In this document: one piece after another, positions 55,001 through 64,000 of the stretch
How positions within the stretch are numbered: position 1 is the stretch's first letter
Layout: every line of letters begins with the position of its first letter
Program-made: the position numbers and the translations under genes
Notes under the pieces: model-generated
Told to the model about the DNA's origin: nothing
Seen by the model: only the letters and a program-made list of their open reading frames with translations
Database searches by the model: none
Assembly (NCBI GenBank): GCA_009760855.2
Contig: WPIO01000170.1
Span: forward strand, 207,501-271,500
DNA from: Cristatella mucedo
Lineage: Eukaryota > Bryozoa > Phylactolaemata > Cristatellidae
Direction of reading: 5' to 3'
Length of the DNA: 64,000 nt

Positions 55001-58000
55001 ACGATTTTTGATACCGGAGAAGACACATTCTGATGAGTGAATGAGATTTGCATGAGGTCAGATATGCAGAGTTTGGTAATAGTACTAGTTGATGTCATGC
55101 AATACAAATGATTATTTGATCGGCAGTGTGACCTTTGTTGTAAATAGGGATAACGAGCCACAAAGACAATGAAGATGCCGACATTAGAAAGTTTGCGTGC
55201 ATTGAGTCAGTTGGAATATCATCAGTTGGAGTCAGTTGGAATATCAATATGCCGCCCTGGTTTAGCTCAGTGATTACGGTGCTCGCCTCGACTGATGTCT
55301 GGCCGAGGTCGTGGTGTCGAGCCCCGTGGCATATGTGAAGCACCTGAATATAGATTAATTTCTCTCGGGCTGCTATACAAATCAATTATTTAGTATTTTA
55401 GTTTAACAAGAATGCTCCTACGGCCTGTTTAGAGAAAGGAACTTTGTTTTTGGGTGCTTGATACAGTGCTTGTTACTAACCTTATGGCACTGGTCTATTT
55501 GCAGCAGGTTGTAAAGCATGCAGATAGAGATTAAGATCTCCTAGAGCGCTATGCAAACGCCCTTCTACTAAATTGTAAGATGTTTGCAATCACGAGTCTT
55601 GGCTGTGGCAGCCTTAAGCATTACTTAGTTGACATCGCAGCTACTGGGCTGTCGTCGGGACTGCACTGCTTGCAGGCTGTGGTGGCAACAGCTCTAAATC
55701 CTGCTACTGCATGGTGCTCATCATAAATTTGCCTACTTTACTTGAGGCGATGCCCTATTTTTAAATGAAGGCTTTCCTCATCTATTGTGCACAGAGAGGG
55801 ACTAGATGTTCACATCGACTTTTGCCTTGTATGTTCATCATTACATACCTATGCCTGGTGCAAAGCAGCACAATACTGTGGTATCCTGACGAAACCTCTA
55901 AGTTTACCTTTGTACATTTCTAGGCATTTATAGCTGTAAGTAATAGGCTGCTGCGGTGCATTCTTGCTTTCCCGAAAATATAATTACAAAGATCTGTTGG
56001 TGCGTGATTTGCAAAGCAAGCATTTGTCACTCGACTTTTGCAGTGTTGAACATGCCTGAATGCAGACTCCCAGTGCTGTATACTGCATTTGCTGCACTAA
56101 AGTCGCTAGGAGTATGTGAGGTCTTCAACCAATCATCAGCCATTTGATCGGGGGGGGGGGGACATAATAGCAATAGATAAACGATACATTCTCCTCCACC
56201 TCAGTTAGCTCAGGCGTTTATCACTCAGTTGCTACGTGGGAAGGACGGGGGGGGGGGGGGGGTTCTCTGCCTCATGGAATCCATTATGCCGTATCACCTA
56301 TTAAGGAGCTTGACCGAGCTTGCTTTCATTCTTGTTTTGCGCTGTTGCATATTGTGAGATGGACGTTCTGCATCTTTAAGTTGTATGCTGTCTATATGGA
56401 TCCATATCCATCCTGTGGATTTATCTGTTCCGTGGCGATCCACTTGCTGGTACCCTGGCCGATGAAGTGACCCTATAGGTACGCACCGATGGTACAGCTA
56501 GCAGGTCATGCGTGCCCATGCGTGTCGGAGGATGATTGCAAAGGCATCGTTTGCGCGCCCGGCGGGCCGGGTGCCTCCCAGCGGTGTGCTAGGTGTGCTA
56601 GATGCTCTGAGTCGACTGCTCGCCGGCTGCTGCACTGCTGCTGCCCAGCTACCAAAGTAAGAGTGGTAATACCGCGCCACTGCCGGGTGTAATTCGTGAT
56701 GAAATTTTGTAATTCGGCTTTCTCTCTTCTCTTTGTAGAGCATGTGGCTGCTGCTGCGCTTCTTTCTGCTGGCCAGCGAGCTGGCCATCGTACTATTTGG
56801 AATGGGCTTCGGTAAGCTCGGCTGGCTCGGACGATCGAAGGAGCAGCGGGCTAGCATTGTCAAAGCAGTTGCCAAGCCGCTACAGCTGCCTAGCTTCTCC
56901 CTCTTTTTTCATGCAGGCAGCACGGGTTTGAGTAGCAAGACCACGATAAGAAACATCCTGTTCGGTACCAGCATAATAGCACTGATCTACTCGGCCACGC
57001 AGGTGAGCACAGCTTCTGCTGCTGCTGAGCACAGCTTCTGCTGCTGCTGAGCACAGCTTCTGCTGCTGCTGTGATATTACGTCGAGCAGCATGACTAGTT
57101 GTCAGGATAAATCGTCGGTGCGCCACGCTAGATAAGGTGGTTGCTTTCACGACCTCGGGACCGAGGTCGCGAGTTTGATTTCTGCTGTGGGCGATCCTTT
57201 ATCACCACTGCTTGCAGTCGTGATAGCCGTAAAGGCTCTTCTGTCGCTATACAAAAGAGGCTGTTTAACCAGCTAGGATTTATTTATTTATAAATGAAGT
57301 GAGTGAGAAGCTGAGCGATCCTTTGAAAGGTCAGATACAGGTCAGATAGGTAGAGTGTGTGCATCGTGCCTCTCTGCCTTTGTAGCAAATGTAATGTGCC
57401 TAGAAAGAGATTTGAGTTCTCTGAGGGCGCTTCATCAAGTGCATTTTTATTATTATTATTATTTACCGAGCAAGCAGCGTTACTTTGAGGACTGGTGGTG
57501 GAAGTTGTACCATATAAGCACCATAGACAGACGAAAACAGGCAGACAGCGAAATGCACGGCTTTGCATTTGGAAATTTACATTTGGAAATGCATTGCATG
57601 GCTCCAGCAGCACACTGCTGCAGTGGTTCGACCGTTAGGATGCACGTGCTCTGGCGATCAGATGAGAGCTAGACAGCCGATACCAGCTTATGCTTATGCA
57701 CGTTAATTGCTTCTCTTCTAGTGAGCTTTAAAACACTTGCATAATAATATCAATAATAATAATTATTATGATGATACTAACAAGATGTTTGCATAGCATC
57801 CTAAGAGAACCAAATCTCTTTTCCATGTAATTTACATGCGCTGCAAACGAAGGCTGCCACTTCAATAGTGCTGATGTGCACAGTTTCAGCATGCACAGTT
57901 TCAGCATGCATACCCATATAAAGGAGATTTGCGCTCAGACACAGCAAAGGCTGTTAGGAACAGGTGAGTGCGTAGCTTCTTTTTAAATGTCGTCCAGTCT

Positions 58001-59060
58001 GGGGATGTCGAGAGCTCAATCGAGAGGGAACTCCAGGCTGTGGAAGCATGCAAACTAATGGCGTGGTCTGAAAAAGGTTTTCAGTAGGTTACAAGCACTT
58101 TTGAAAGAGAGCCAGAATAGCAGCTGGTACGATGCAGATGCCTGTTTGGGAAGTTGCTAGAGGATAAGTAGGCTGAAGCAAGAGGATGAAGGGGCGAAAG
58201 TTAAGTGACAAACCTTCGAGTCGATACGCAGCCTGGTGGAAGGGCCAGTGTAGGCTGGTTAGAAGTGGAGTAATATGGTAATTTTGATGCCCATGATAGA
58301 CAAACCTAGCTGTTAAGGTTTTCACCCAACTGTAAATGCCTTATTGCCTAGGCGCAACGCCTCCCGAGTAGTTAGATACAAAAGTAGAGAAGTAATGTCA
58401 CAAAGTCACGAACTAGTTCAGTTGTGGTATTCTTGTCTAAGCAGGTGCCGACTTAACTGTAGAGTAGAGGTGCTGGTCTAGTGAAACGTCACCGCAGAAC
58501 AGGACACCCAGATTGCATGCAGATGCTACAAAAGATATGCTGGCCCAGCCTAGCCCATCAAATATGGGTTACCACAGGCACTTGTACGGGGCCTGTCTTT
58601 CTTTTCACCATATACAGTACAAACTCTATTCGGCCTAACAGAATCTAGGCTTTTTCTTTCGATGTCTATACCCGCTACGTGCGCACTCGTTCCAACAAGT
58701 GTAAAGTGCCTAGAAAGAGTGAGTTCTCTGAGGGCGCTATATCAAATGTGTTATCATTATTATTATCATAAAGATGAAATCGTTTGATCTTGCTTCTTTT
58801 ACAGCCCATGTAAAGTGCCTAGGAAGAGATTAAGTTCTCCATGAGTGCTAAAGAAATTTATTATTATTATTGTTATTGATTTCTCTTGTCCAGGCGGTGC
58901 TGGAGTTTTTGAAGCCCGACGTGAACTACCACATTTTAGAAAAAAATTACGACCTCTACGGCAATGGAGGCATGATTTTTCTGTCTGCGACGTCCTGGCT
59001 GTTCTTCGTGGTAAGTCGCTGAATGAGGATTTTCTGGTTTGTTTTGCTTACCTGCAACAA

Positions 59061-59136
<76 letters not shown>

Positions 59137-62100
59137 AGCTGGACTTGCATATTCAGAGGCTCGAGGTCTAGTTGTGAAAGAAATTGTGTTTAGTTGAATA
59201 CTTGTATAGCTGCCTTGGCTTGGCAGCTTTCCATGCCATCATGATGTGTGCACCACAAGAGCCGCACAATTAATCTTTCTTCTACTCTCTTGCAGGTTTA
59301 TGTGGTGATCATCGTACTGCCACATACCCGTGTTGCAGAAAGGTACCGATTGCCAGGTGCGTGAGAATGGTCTGCAGTAGCCACTGAGTGCTGTCTTAGC
59401 TCTTTCTTACGTCTTTCTTAGCAGACCATCGTGCTTTCTGACTTGATATGTATCCTCCTTTGACCCTCCTTCATATTTGCCCCACTAAAACAGAAATCAA
59501 CTTCAGTGATTTCCAGGCTGACATTAACTCACATTTCAAATTCTACATTGATCCGTGACGTCTTGGCCTAGTTATGGAGTCTACAAGGCACAAAGCCACT
59601 CTGTAAATAAATCTGTTTAAAAGTCGCAAGTATGCCCCTCAACGAGCTACAAACAAGTACCTCGATGTAGCGAGGTTTACAAAGTTGGGACACGAGTCGC
59701 ATAAGATGCTGGGATCGGCAACGTTTGTTTGTGTAAATATGTTGCCTCCGGTTTACCTCCGGGTTAGACACAGTTTGCATAATCATATATCCCTCTTGTT
59801 TATAAATCGTCTGAACTTTCGATCCCATTCCTAGCATGTTTTTCTGTTGAAAGGTACCTTGAATATATACTCGTTTGCTGGACACATTTTTCTCATATTT
59901 CGACGACATTTACCCTTTATGAGACAAACAGCAATAGGTGTGCATCGGTAAGACCTATTTGATGGCTGGTGGGAAATGATGATAACTATAAAATAATCTA
60001 GTTTCTCGTAAAAGAACTGGAGTTCTACTTGCATAAGCAGGTATACTTAAATAGTAAAAGTGTTGACTGTCCTTGTTCTTTATAGCCTCCTGGATTCATC
60101 CTAGGGTGGGGCATTTAGTTGGTCATATTTTGGTAATACCCTGAGTTACGATGTCGTACAGTTGCTCTGGCTGACCGAAATGCTGCTCGCTAGACGACGA
60201 GATACTGTTTACAGCTTCAGGTGGCCCTCCAATCTGTCTCTCAGATGTTCAATTTGGTATAAATTTGGAGATTGGCTCAGTCGATAAGGATTTTGACACC
60301 CGATTCTGCCAAGAATGGCTTTGCTTCAGTTGCGTTATGGTTGGGTCATTATTAATAACACTTTTACGATATTATGACAATTTTCCTATCCATAACCCCT
60401 TTTATATGCTGAAGGGTTCTGACGCAGAAGCCAAAATGCGTCGCCGAATAAGAGCACTTTCACCGCCATACGTCATTGATTGTAACGAGTCCATGTGAAA
60501 CTCTTCACCTTTCTTCACAGCAGCCAGAGGTCCCCCGTTGGCCATCTCCGAGGATCATGAATTTACTTTTGCCGGTCCATTTAATGCTGCTCCAGTCATC
60601 AGCTGCAAGATCGGCATGTTGACATGCCTGTTGCAGATGGTTTTTTGTCCTCACTCGTTAAGTAATGTCTTGCTTTTGCTGATTCTTTTATAAAGGCCAT
60701 ACTCCCAAAGCATCTCACGAACCGTATCGACACACACCGATTTGGAGGTTGCCTCTTCCTTCTCCAAGGACTTTTAGAGAGGGCTCTCCTTTCACCTGTT
60801 GCAGCCAGTTGCAGTAGATGATCGTCCCTTTTTTGTCTTCTCACATGGCTGGTCAGAGTGTATAAGACATATCCGTGCTAGCCCCCTAGAAGAACTTCTT
60901 TGGCTTGTACCTGCCACTCTCCTCGCTAATACCAAGCTCGCTAATACTTTCACGTTGCTTAGATCTATCTTACTTTAGGCAGCGATTCACGTTGCTTAGA
61001 TCTATCTTACGGTAGGCAACGATTTGATCTTAAATATGGCTACGTAGTTTCCCTGTCTTTGCCATGGCTGTAGGGCATCATATGACCAGTTTCATACGTG
61101 TGGTGAGGTCAGGGGGGCCAAAAATAACTAATCTCCCATGCGCAGGCATTGGTGTTAAAACCTTGAGCTATTTGGATTTCGCGTTTCCACGACATTTGAG
61201 AAGAAAGCTAAAACACACCTATTTATCACAACATTTAGTGGGTCATTGTGGTTCTTTCTTTTGTGTGCTTATTCGTGCTGACAATGGAAATGCTGACAAT
61301 GACAATGACAAATGTGCATGCTGCCACTAAGCATATTTGCATGCTGACACTGTGCCTGTCACCTCTAACCATGTTGTCCTTGTTGACCTTGTGTATGCAA
61401 CAACTAACCATATGATTGTTTCCCTTTGCAGCAAATGTAAAGTGCCTAGAGAGAGAGATTGAGTTCTCTGAGGGCGCTTTATCAAGTGCATTATTATTAT
61501 TATTATTATTATATAATGCTTCCTCTACAGCCTGTGTAGTGCCTAGAAAGACATTAGGTTCTCCGAAGGCACTGTAGAAATATGCTATTATTATTATTAT
61601 TATTATTATTGTTATTACAAGTAAGGTAGTCGCACTTCGAATGCAATCATATTCTGCATTTTTTAAGGTAGAGCATAATTCTAGGCCACCAAGGTATTTT
61701 TATATCAAAGTTATCGTCGCGCCAGCCATTGACAGGTTTTTCGAGTAATCGATCGGGTTTATGTTGGCTGCAGGTGAACTATGCTGGACCCTAAAATGCA
61801 GCTTATGTCGACTCACCACGTGATGGTAGCACCACATAACTTTCTTTTATCTTTCTAGCACTGCCGGCCGGTCATTTAACGCTTTGAGGCATTAGGTGCC
61901 GCATAGATTCAGCCGACATCTTAGCCATGCTCTAGTTATGTTCACCAGGGGTGCTTCTGGAGCTCCTTTGAAGTTCATTGGAGCTGCCTGCCTTCTTTGA
62001 GCTCTCACTTTTGTATGTCGTACGTTTCCCAGCCCTAAGGTATCCTCGTCAAAATAAAAGCTGACCCGGATTCTCGCTCGTCGACCTTTGGTACCAATAA

Positions 62101-63092
62101 CACGATGCCTCACCCGATTTGTTGTCTGACTTGGCACCGGCCGTGCTTGGTAGGCTATGTAATGTATCTCCGTCAGTAACTCCACAAAGTCATAAAGACC
62201 ATGTGGGTGTTACGCAGGAGAGTTTTGTATAGCGCACTCACAGCCTAAGCGGCTTTCGGTACACATTCGGTTGCCAACAGACTTCGTCTCACGCAACAAA
62301 GAAAAAGTGGGAAGCGTAGCAGAGTCAGGAGAGCAGTTGAGGTAGTGAGTAGCATAGAAGTAGCAGTTCAGGACCGCTGAAAAAGATGTGCCATAGTCGG
62401 CAGTTGGAGAGTAGATGTCGTTGCGCAAGAATTGTGGAAGCGAGTTCCACAGTCTAGGACCTGCAGAGCTAAAGCTTCTGTCGCCAACTGTCTTTAAGCG
62501 GAGGAACGGGACAGCTAATTTATTGTCCACACAGGACCTGAGGGCGCGAACAGGCTGAATCTGATGCAGCAGTTCAGCTAGGTGCGAAGGAGCCAAGCCG
62601 TGGCGGGCCTTGTGGGTCAGCGTAACCCCCCCCCCTGATAAGCGAGTGCAATAAGCTTAGGATGTAGTGTCGTAGCTCTGCCACCGAGTCCCAATTGACC
62701 TCCGGCGTTACTAAGACCGTGCCATGATGCATGCACTGCGGGAGCTTGCCTGCTTGTTAGCGCTCGTGGCTACCCGAAGCAGTGGGCAGGGCAAAGTGTC
62801 GTCGCTTGCACTATACGATGTAATACATAGCACAGTACATAATGTCCACGAGAACCAGCTGCGGCGGCTGCTGCTACCCTCTGCCTTTGCTAGGAGCATG
62901 CAGCTCGGGGTGTTTTTCGTCGATATTCGGTGGGCGGCGTGGCGTTGCCAATGGCAGAGCTAAATGGCATTGGCGTTATCTTGCTGCAGCTCGGAGACGA
63001 TTCTATGTGTACGCTGCCGTGCTGGCCGTGCTGAATCTGGTGCAAGCTGTGGGCAGCTTGCTTCTACAGAAGGAGGTTGCCGAAGGCTTGTG
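50637..63092 (+). CDS. TPRA1: TPRA1-like seven-helix membrane protein (8 exons seen, 3' end missing)
   Basis: Exons: 50637-50731, 50861-50993, 52195-52284, 56739-56811, 56917-57002, 58894-59010, 59296-59356, 62990-63092. They give 252 residues in one frame, out of about 370 in the human protein. The short N-terminal ectodomain has an NAS glycosylation site. The helices fall as follows: LIILIPNVIFAFFLV (1), LTTFYVLVWIVSGVGIVRAV (2), WLLLRFFLLASELAIVLFGM (3), ILFGTSIIALIYSATQ (4), FLSATSWLFFVVYVVIIVLP (5) and FYVYAAVLAVLNLVQAVGSL (6). Helix 7 and the tail lie beyond the window. TPRA1 (TPRA40/GPR175, Tmemb_40 family) is a poorly understood receptor-like protein linked to adipose tissue and early cell division in mouse. 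All introns seen are GT-AG. Confidence 0.93.
50861..50993 (+). CDS. TPRA1: TPRA1 exon 2 (helix 1 and start of helix 2)
   Basis: The acceptor is CTGTATTGTAG. It reads GINLWNLIILIPNVIFAFFL, then VSHLCAACKELKASNKPILT and TFYVL, with donor CTG|GTGAGC. LLLLIPNVLFLIFLLWKL and ITFYILV are the human equivalents. Confidence 0.95.
51231..51340 (-). mobile_element. L2-like LINE 3' tail
   Basis: CACTTGATAAAGCGCCCTCAGAGAACTTAATCTCTTTCTAGGCGCTTTACATTTGCTGCAAAGTGATACGCAATAGAATAGTAAGTAAAAT is the exact complement type of the tail at 4213-4331. Confidence 0.9.
51345..51955. other. TPRA1 intron 2, unassigned
   Basis: No gene or repeat recognised before the (CA)n tract that follows. Confidence 0.35.
51955..52070. 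repeat. (CA)n-rich microsatellite
   Basis: CACA repeat with CTGACA and GACACA interruptions; the purest part is about 52008-52040. Confidence 0.9.
52195..52284 (+). CDS. TPRA1: TPRA1 exon 3 (rest of helix 2)
   Basis: The acceptor is TTTGGTTATAG. It reads VWIVSGVGIVRAVVSLFLKL, then ADPLQDGVEK, with donor AAG|GTGAGA. It aligns with FVVALVGIARAVVSMTV in human. Confidence 0.94.
52290..53335. other. TPRA1 intron 3, 5' part, unassigned
   Basis: No gene recognised. CACCCCAAGAGAACTTAATCTGTATTCACGCGATTCACAT at 52878-52918 is a short inverted trace of the SINE A tail. Confidence 0.35.
53338..53690 (-). mobile_element. LINE family B, 3' part
   Basis: It matches 62155-62510 over GTATTTCCGTCTGTAACTCCACAAAG, TTTTGTATAGCGCACTAACAGCCTAAG, CAGAGTCAGGAGAGCAGTTGAGG and AGCTAAAGCTTCTGTCGCCAAC. 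The minus strand encodes remnants of the same GDRSFSxAGP...LWNSLP region. Confidence 0.8.
53917..53995 (-). mobile_element. L2-like LINE tail, diverged
   Basis: (TAA)n, then ATTTGTTATAGCACCGTCAGAGGACTCAATCTCGTTCTAAATTCTTCAC, a mutated complement of the common tail. Confidence 0.7.
54268..54420 (+). mobile_element. SINE family A
   Basis: The head GAGCTGGTTTAGTCCAGAGGTTAAGGTGCTTGCCCC and GTCGTGGTCTCGAGCACC (B box) are followed by the tail TGTCAAGCGCCTGAATAGAGATTAAG and a duplicated AGATTAAATTCAGGACGCAATACAAATGAATTAT. Confidence 0.88.
54700..54795 (-). mobile_element. L2-like LINE 3' tail
   Basis: TAATAATAATTATAATAATGCACTTGATCAAGCGCCCTCAGAGAACTCAATCTTTCTCTAGGCGCTTTACATTTGCTGC. A second short (TAA)n plus CACTTGATACATTT at about 54625-54650 is another trace. 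Confidence 0.88.
55248..55392 (+). mobile_element. SINE family A, best-preserved copy
   Basis: GGTTTAGCTCAGTGATTACGGTGCTCGCC is a clear tRNA 5' half with A box. GGTCGTGGTGTCGAGCCCC is the B-box region. The tail CATATGTGAAGCACCTGAATATAGATTAATTTCTCTCGGGCTGCTATACAAATCAATTATT ends the element. Confidence 0.9.
55505..55562 (+). mobile_element. LINE/SINE tail fragment
   Basis: GGTTGTAAAGCATGCAGATAGAGATTAAGATCTCCTAGAGCGCTATGCAAACG retains the paired AGAGATT..ATCTCC core. Confidence 0.6.
55565..56735. other. TPRA1 intron 3, 3' part, unassigned
   Basis: Two long G runs lie at about 56150-56161 and 56247-56262. Plus frame 56489-56692 is open but unrecognised and lies just before exon 4. Confidence 0.35.
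56739..56811 (+). CDS. TPRA1: TPRA1 exon 4 (helix 3)
   Basis: The acceptor is CTCTTTGTAG. It reads SMWLLLRFFLLASELAIVLF, then GMGF plus G, with donor G|GTAAGC. It matches [20 protein letters not shown]. Confidence 0.95.
56917..57002 (+). CDS. TPRA1: TPRA1 exon 5 (helix 4)
   Basis: The acceptor is TTTCATGCAG. It reads GSTGLSSKTTIRNILFGTSI, then IALIYSATQ, with donor CAG|GTGAGC. Using the next AG gives a frame stop, which fixes the start. Confidence 0.94.
57004..57071. repeat. 22-bp unit repeated three times at a splice donor
   Basis: GAGCACAGCTTCTGCTGCTGCT occurs three times in a row, starting inside the GTGAGC donor of TPRA1 exon 5. Confidence 0.95.
57117..57270 (+). mobile_element. SINE family B
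   Basis: TGCGCCACGCTAGATAAGGTGG (A-box side), GACCGAGGTCGCGAGTTTGATTTC (B box), then AGTCGTGATAGCCGTAAAGGCTCTTCTGTCGCTATACAAAAGAGGCTGTTT. Confidence 0.75.
57380..57462 (+). mobile_element. L2-like LINE 3' tail
   Basis: GTAGCAAATGTAATGTGCCTAGAAAGAGATTTGAGTTCTCTGAGGGCGCTTCATCAAGTGCA, then (TTA)n. Confidence 0.88.
57743..58570 (-). mobile_element. L2-like LINE, 3' half, decayed
   Basis: The mutated stem-loop tail at 57780-57850 is followed by AGCATGCACAGTTTCAGCATGC in the UTR. The minus-strand coding remnant includes NYHITPLLTSLHWP and HFRPFILLLQPTYPLA. Sequence up to GATATGCTGGCCCAGCC matches 26740-26765 of the longer element. Confidence 0.85.
58690..58880 (+). mobile_element. Two consecutive L2-like LINE tails
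   Basis: GTAAAGTGCCTAGAAAGAGTGAGTTCTCTGAGGGCGCTATATCAAATG plus (TTA)n is followed at 58801 by CATGTAAAGTGCCTAGGAAGAGATTAAGTTCTCCATGAGTGCTAAAGAAAT plus (TTA)n. They end about 15 bp before the acceptor of TPRA1 exon 6. Confidence 0.85.
58894..59010 (+). CDS. TPRA1: TPRA1 exon 6 (loop and start of helix 5)
   Basis: The acceptor is TCTTGTCCAG. It reads AVLEFLKPDVNYHILEKNYD, then LYGNGGMIFLSATSWLFFV, with donor GTG|GTAAGT. It matches TLEILYPDAHLS...[23 protein letters not shown]. Confidence 0.95.
59063..59131. repeat. (CT)n microsatellite
   Basis: Pure CT repeat of about 69 bp, 50 bp after the TPRA1 exon 6 donor. Confidence 0.95.
59296..59356 (+). CDS. TPRA1: TPRA1 exon 7 (rest of helix 5)
   Basis: The acceptor is CTCTCTTGCAG. 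It reads VYVVIIVLPHTRVAERYRLP plus G, with donor G|GTGCGT. Human: [20 protein letters not shown]. Confidence 0.96.
59365..61170. other. TPRA1 intron 7, 5' part, unassigned
   Basis: No family recognised in any frame. There is a short near-repeat, TCACGTTGCTTAGATCTATCTTAC, at about 60951 and 60987. Confidence 0.4.
61178..61512 (+). mobile_element. L2-like LINE 3' end
   Basis: The coding end reads FPRHLRRKLKHTYL (the LTTFKxxLKTHLF motif). The 3' UTR has TGCATGCTGACACTGTGCCTGTCACC. The tail GCAGCAAATGTAAAGTGCCTAGAGAGAGAGATTGAGTTCTCTGAGGGCGCTTTATCAAGTGCA and (TTA)n follow. Confidence 0.9.
61520..61615 (+). mobile_element. L2-like LINE tail immediately downstream of another
   Basis: GTGTAGTGCCTAGAAAGACATTAGGTTCTCCGAAGGCACTGTAGAAATATGC plus (TTA)n. 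It begins just behind the (TTA)n of the preceding element. Confidence 0.85.
62155..62640 (-). mobile_element. LINE family B, C-terminal coding end and 3' UTR
   Basis: The minus frame 62596-62210 reads MAPSHLAELLHQIQPVRALR, then RLKTVGDRSFSSAGPRLWNSLPQFLR, typical of the RT C-terminus of CR1/L2-group LINEs. It differs from the main family and lacks its stem-loop tail. The 3' part matches 53338-53690. Confidence 0.85.
62645..62985. other. TPRA1 intron 7, 3' end
   Basis: Open frames on both strands (62711-62963) are unrecognised. Nothing else seen. Confidence 0.35.
62990..63092 (+). CDS. TPRA1: TPRA1 exon 8 (helix 6)
   Basis: The acceptor is TATCTTGCTGCAG. It reads ARRRFYVYAAVLAVLNLVQA, then VGSLLLQKEVAEGL plus TG, with donor TG|GTAAGC. 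It aligns with [25 protein letters not shown]. The next exon should complete Cys and begin the VDxTTxLYF block, which is not found before 64000. Confidence 0.95.
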
Positions 63093-63094
63093 GT

Positions 63095-63820
63095 AAGCAC
63101 GCAGGACCCTGCAAGCTGCAACTTGCTCGTGCTGCTGTAGCTGGTGCCGCAGGTTTCGGTTAACTACCCGAGTGCCTGGATGTGGAATAGCTCTTGTATT
63201 GAGCTTGCATTAAAATAACGAATGCATGGCAACCCGGGAGCTGCCTTGTTACCTTCGGCTGAAGAATGCGATTGCTGCCCACATCCCTTCATCGTAGCAT
63301 GAATGCATGTACCACTCGGTGGCCTGGTGAGGAATCGAGTACGTCTCGGTGTGAGTGTCTCTTCATAACCAACAGGGTCTTTTAATTGCCTGGCTGTTCT
63401 TCAGTGTCGCGTGTCTTAAGAATATGCGCTGCCACCCATGGCATGATTCGAATTTCTTATTGTACGGTCCTGAATCCGATGCTTACCGATCGGTCCCACG
63501 ATCGTCGCGCTCTCGTGGACAGCTCTCGCCCTTGGTTGAAATCGGTAAGCAATAAGGGAGATCGACATCGATCTGGTTTGTCTATCACATTGTCTATCAC
63601 ATTCACATTAATAACTATCGTCAGGCTGGACAGAATAAGCACAAGAGTACAGTGGCGAGTGTTTGTAAAGTTTATTGGCCATGGTGGAACAGACCAAGGC
63701 TTCATACATGCCTTAGCAAAGTAGTAACTACATAAAGTGACGGACGTTGATCAGTTTAATTTTCTTGTTTAATTTTATGCACCAATAGCTTCACTTACTG
63801 TGCAGCCAGATCTCACAGCC
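63095..63820. other. TPRA1 intron 8, unassigned
   Basis: I looked for the expected VDxTTxLYF exon and did not find it. Other frames are unrecognised. Confidence 0.4.
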
Positions 63821-63824
63821 TTAT

Positions 63825-64000
63825 TGTGATAATAATAATAATGCACTTGATAAAGCACCCTCAGAGAACTCAATCTCTTCCTAGGCGCTTTACATTTGCT
63901 GCAAAGGGAAACGAGATTGAATCGTGAGTAATATAGTGCTTGATAAACAACATGAACAACGTGGTTAGGGGTGACATGAACAGGGTAAGCATGCAAATGT
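63825..64000 (-). mobile_element. L2-like LINE 3' UTR, runs off the window
   Basis: (TAA)n, CACTTGATAAAGCACCCTCAGAGAACTCAATCTCTTCCTAGGCGCTTTACATTTGCTGC, then the UTR with GGTTAGGGGTGACATGAACAGGGTAAGCATGC up to the window end. Confidence 0.92.

Noticed and set aside
63355-63724. Possible next TPRA1 exon after an AACAG acceptor
   Set aside because: The reading (GLLIAWLFFSVACL) is hydrophobic but does not give the conserved VDxTTxLYF block or the right phase.

Overview
This is animal (metazoan) nuclear DNA, most likely from an invertebrate. The genes are split into short exons with GT-AG introns, UTRs and AATAAA signals. More than half the window is non-coding, filled with L2-like LINEs, tRNA-derived SINEs, decayed DNA transposons, satellites and CA/TA/GA microsatellites. 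The species cannot be told from the sequence. A cilium/flagellum gene of the CCDC42 family fits an animal with flagellated sperm.

Three conserved genes could be reassembled exon by exon; every junction keeps the reading frame. (1) CCDC42-like, minus strand, ATG at 29925 to stop at 7565: eight exons and about 315 residues, complete, spread over 22 kb. (2) NIPSNAP1/2-like, plus strand, 31837 to 39906: eight exons. The conserved domain is complete, one intron is GC-AG, and the true N-terminus is unresolved. (3) TPRA1-like seven-helix membrane protein, plus strand, from 50637: eight exons are visible up to 63092 and the gene runs off the right edge. Genes 1 and 2 are head to head, with about 1.9 kb between their start codons. 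Genes 2 and 3 are in tandem, about 10.7 kb apart. Their functions (sperm tail/centriole, mitochondrial quality control, membrane receptor-like) show no obvious link.

A fourth candidate lies inside CCDC42 intron 4 on the opposite strand (about 17618-18429). It looks like the terminal exon of an unrecognised type I membrane protein and is followed by AATAAA. It sits between two copies of a composite repeat made of CA/TA/GT blocks plus a diverged ~170-bp satellite (14.4-16.8 kb and 18.85 kb).

Layout: 1-7.5 kb, no recognised gene, a ~181-bp tandem repeat at 2.9-3.5 kb and one LINE tail. 7.5-8.5 kb, CpG-rich 3' exons of CCDC42. 8.5-29.4 kb, CCDC42 introns with SINEs, satellites, the nested ORF, a hAT transposon carrying a Tigger insertion (19.1-22.3 kb) and an L2-like LINE with part of its reverse transcriptase (25.8-27.25 kb). 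31.8-40.1 kb, NIPSNAP, including a near-perfect 248-bp palindrome at 38.9 kb. 40-50.6 kb, intergenic, with a decayed transposon-related protein at 46 kb and an ~855-bp purine tract at 48.8 kb. 50.6-64 kb, TPRA1, its introns packed with LINE and SINE tails. The LINE family and SINE family A share a 3' end that can fold into a stem-loop, which suggests the LINE machinery mobilises the SINEs.
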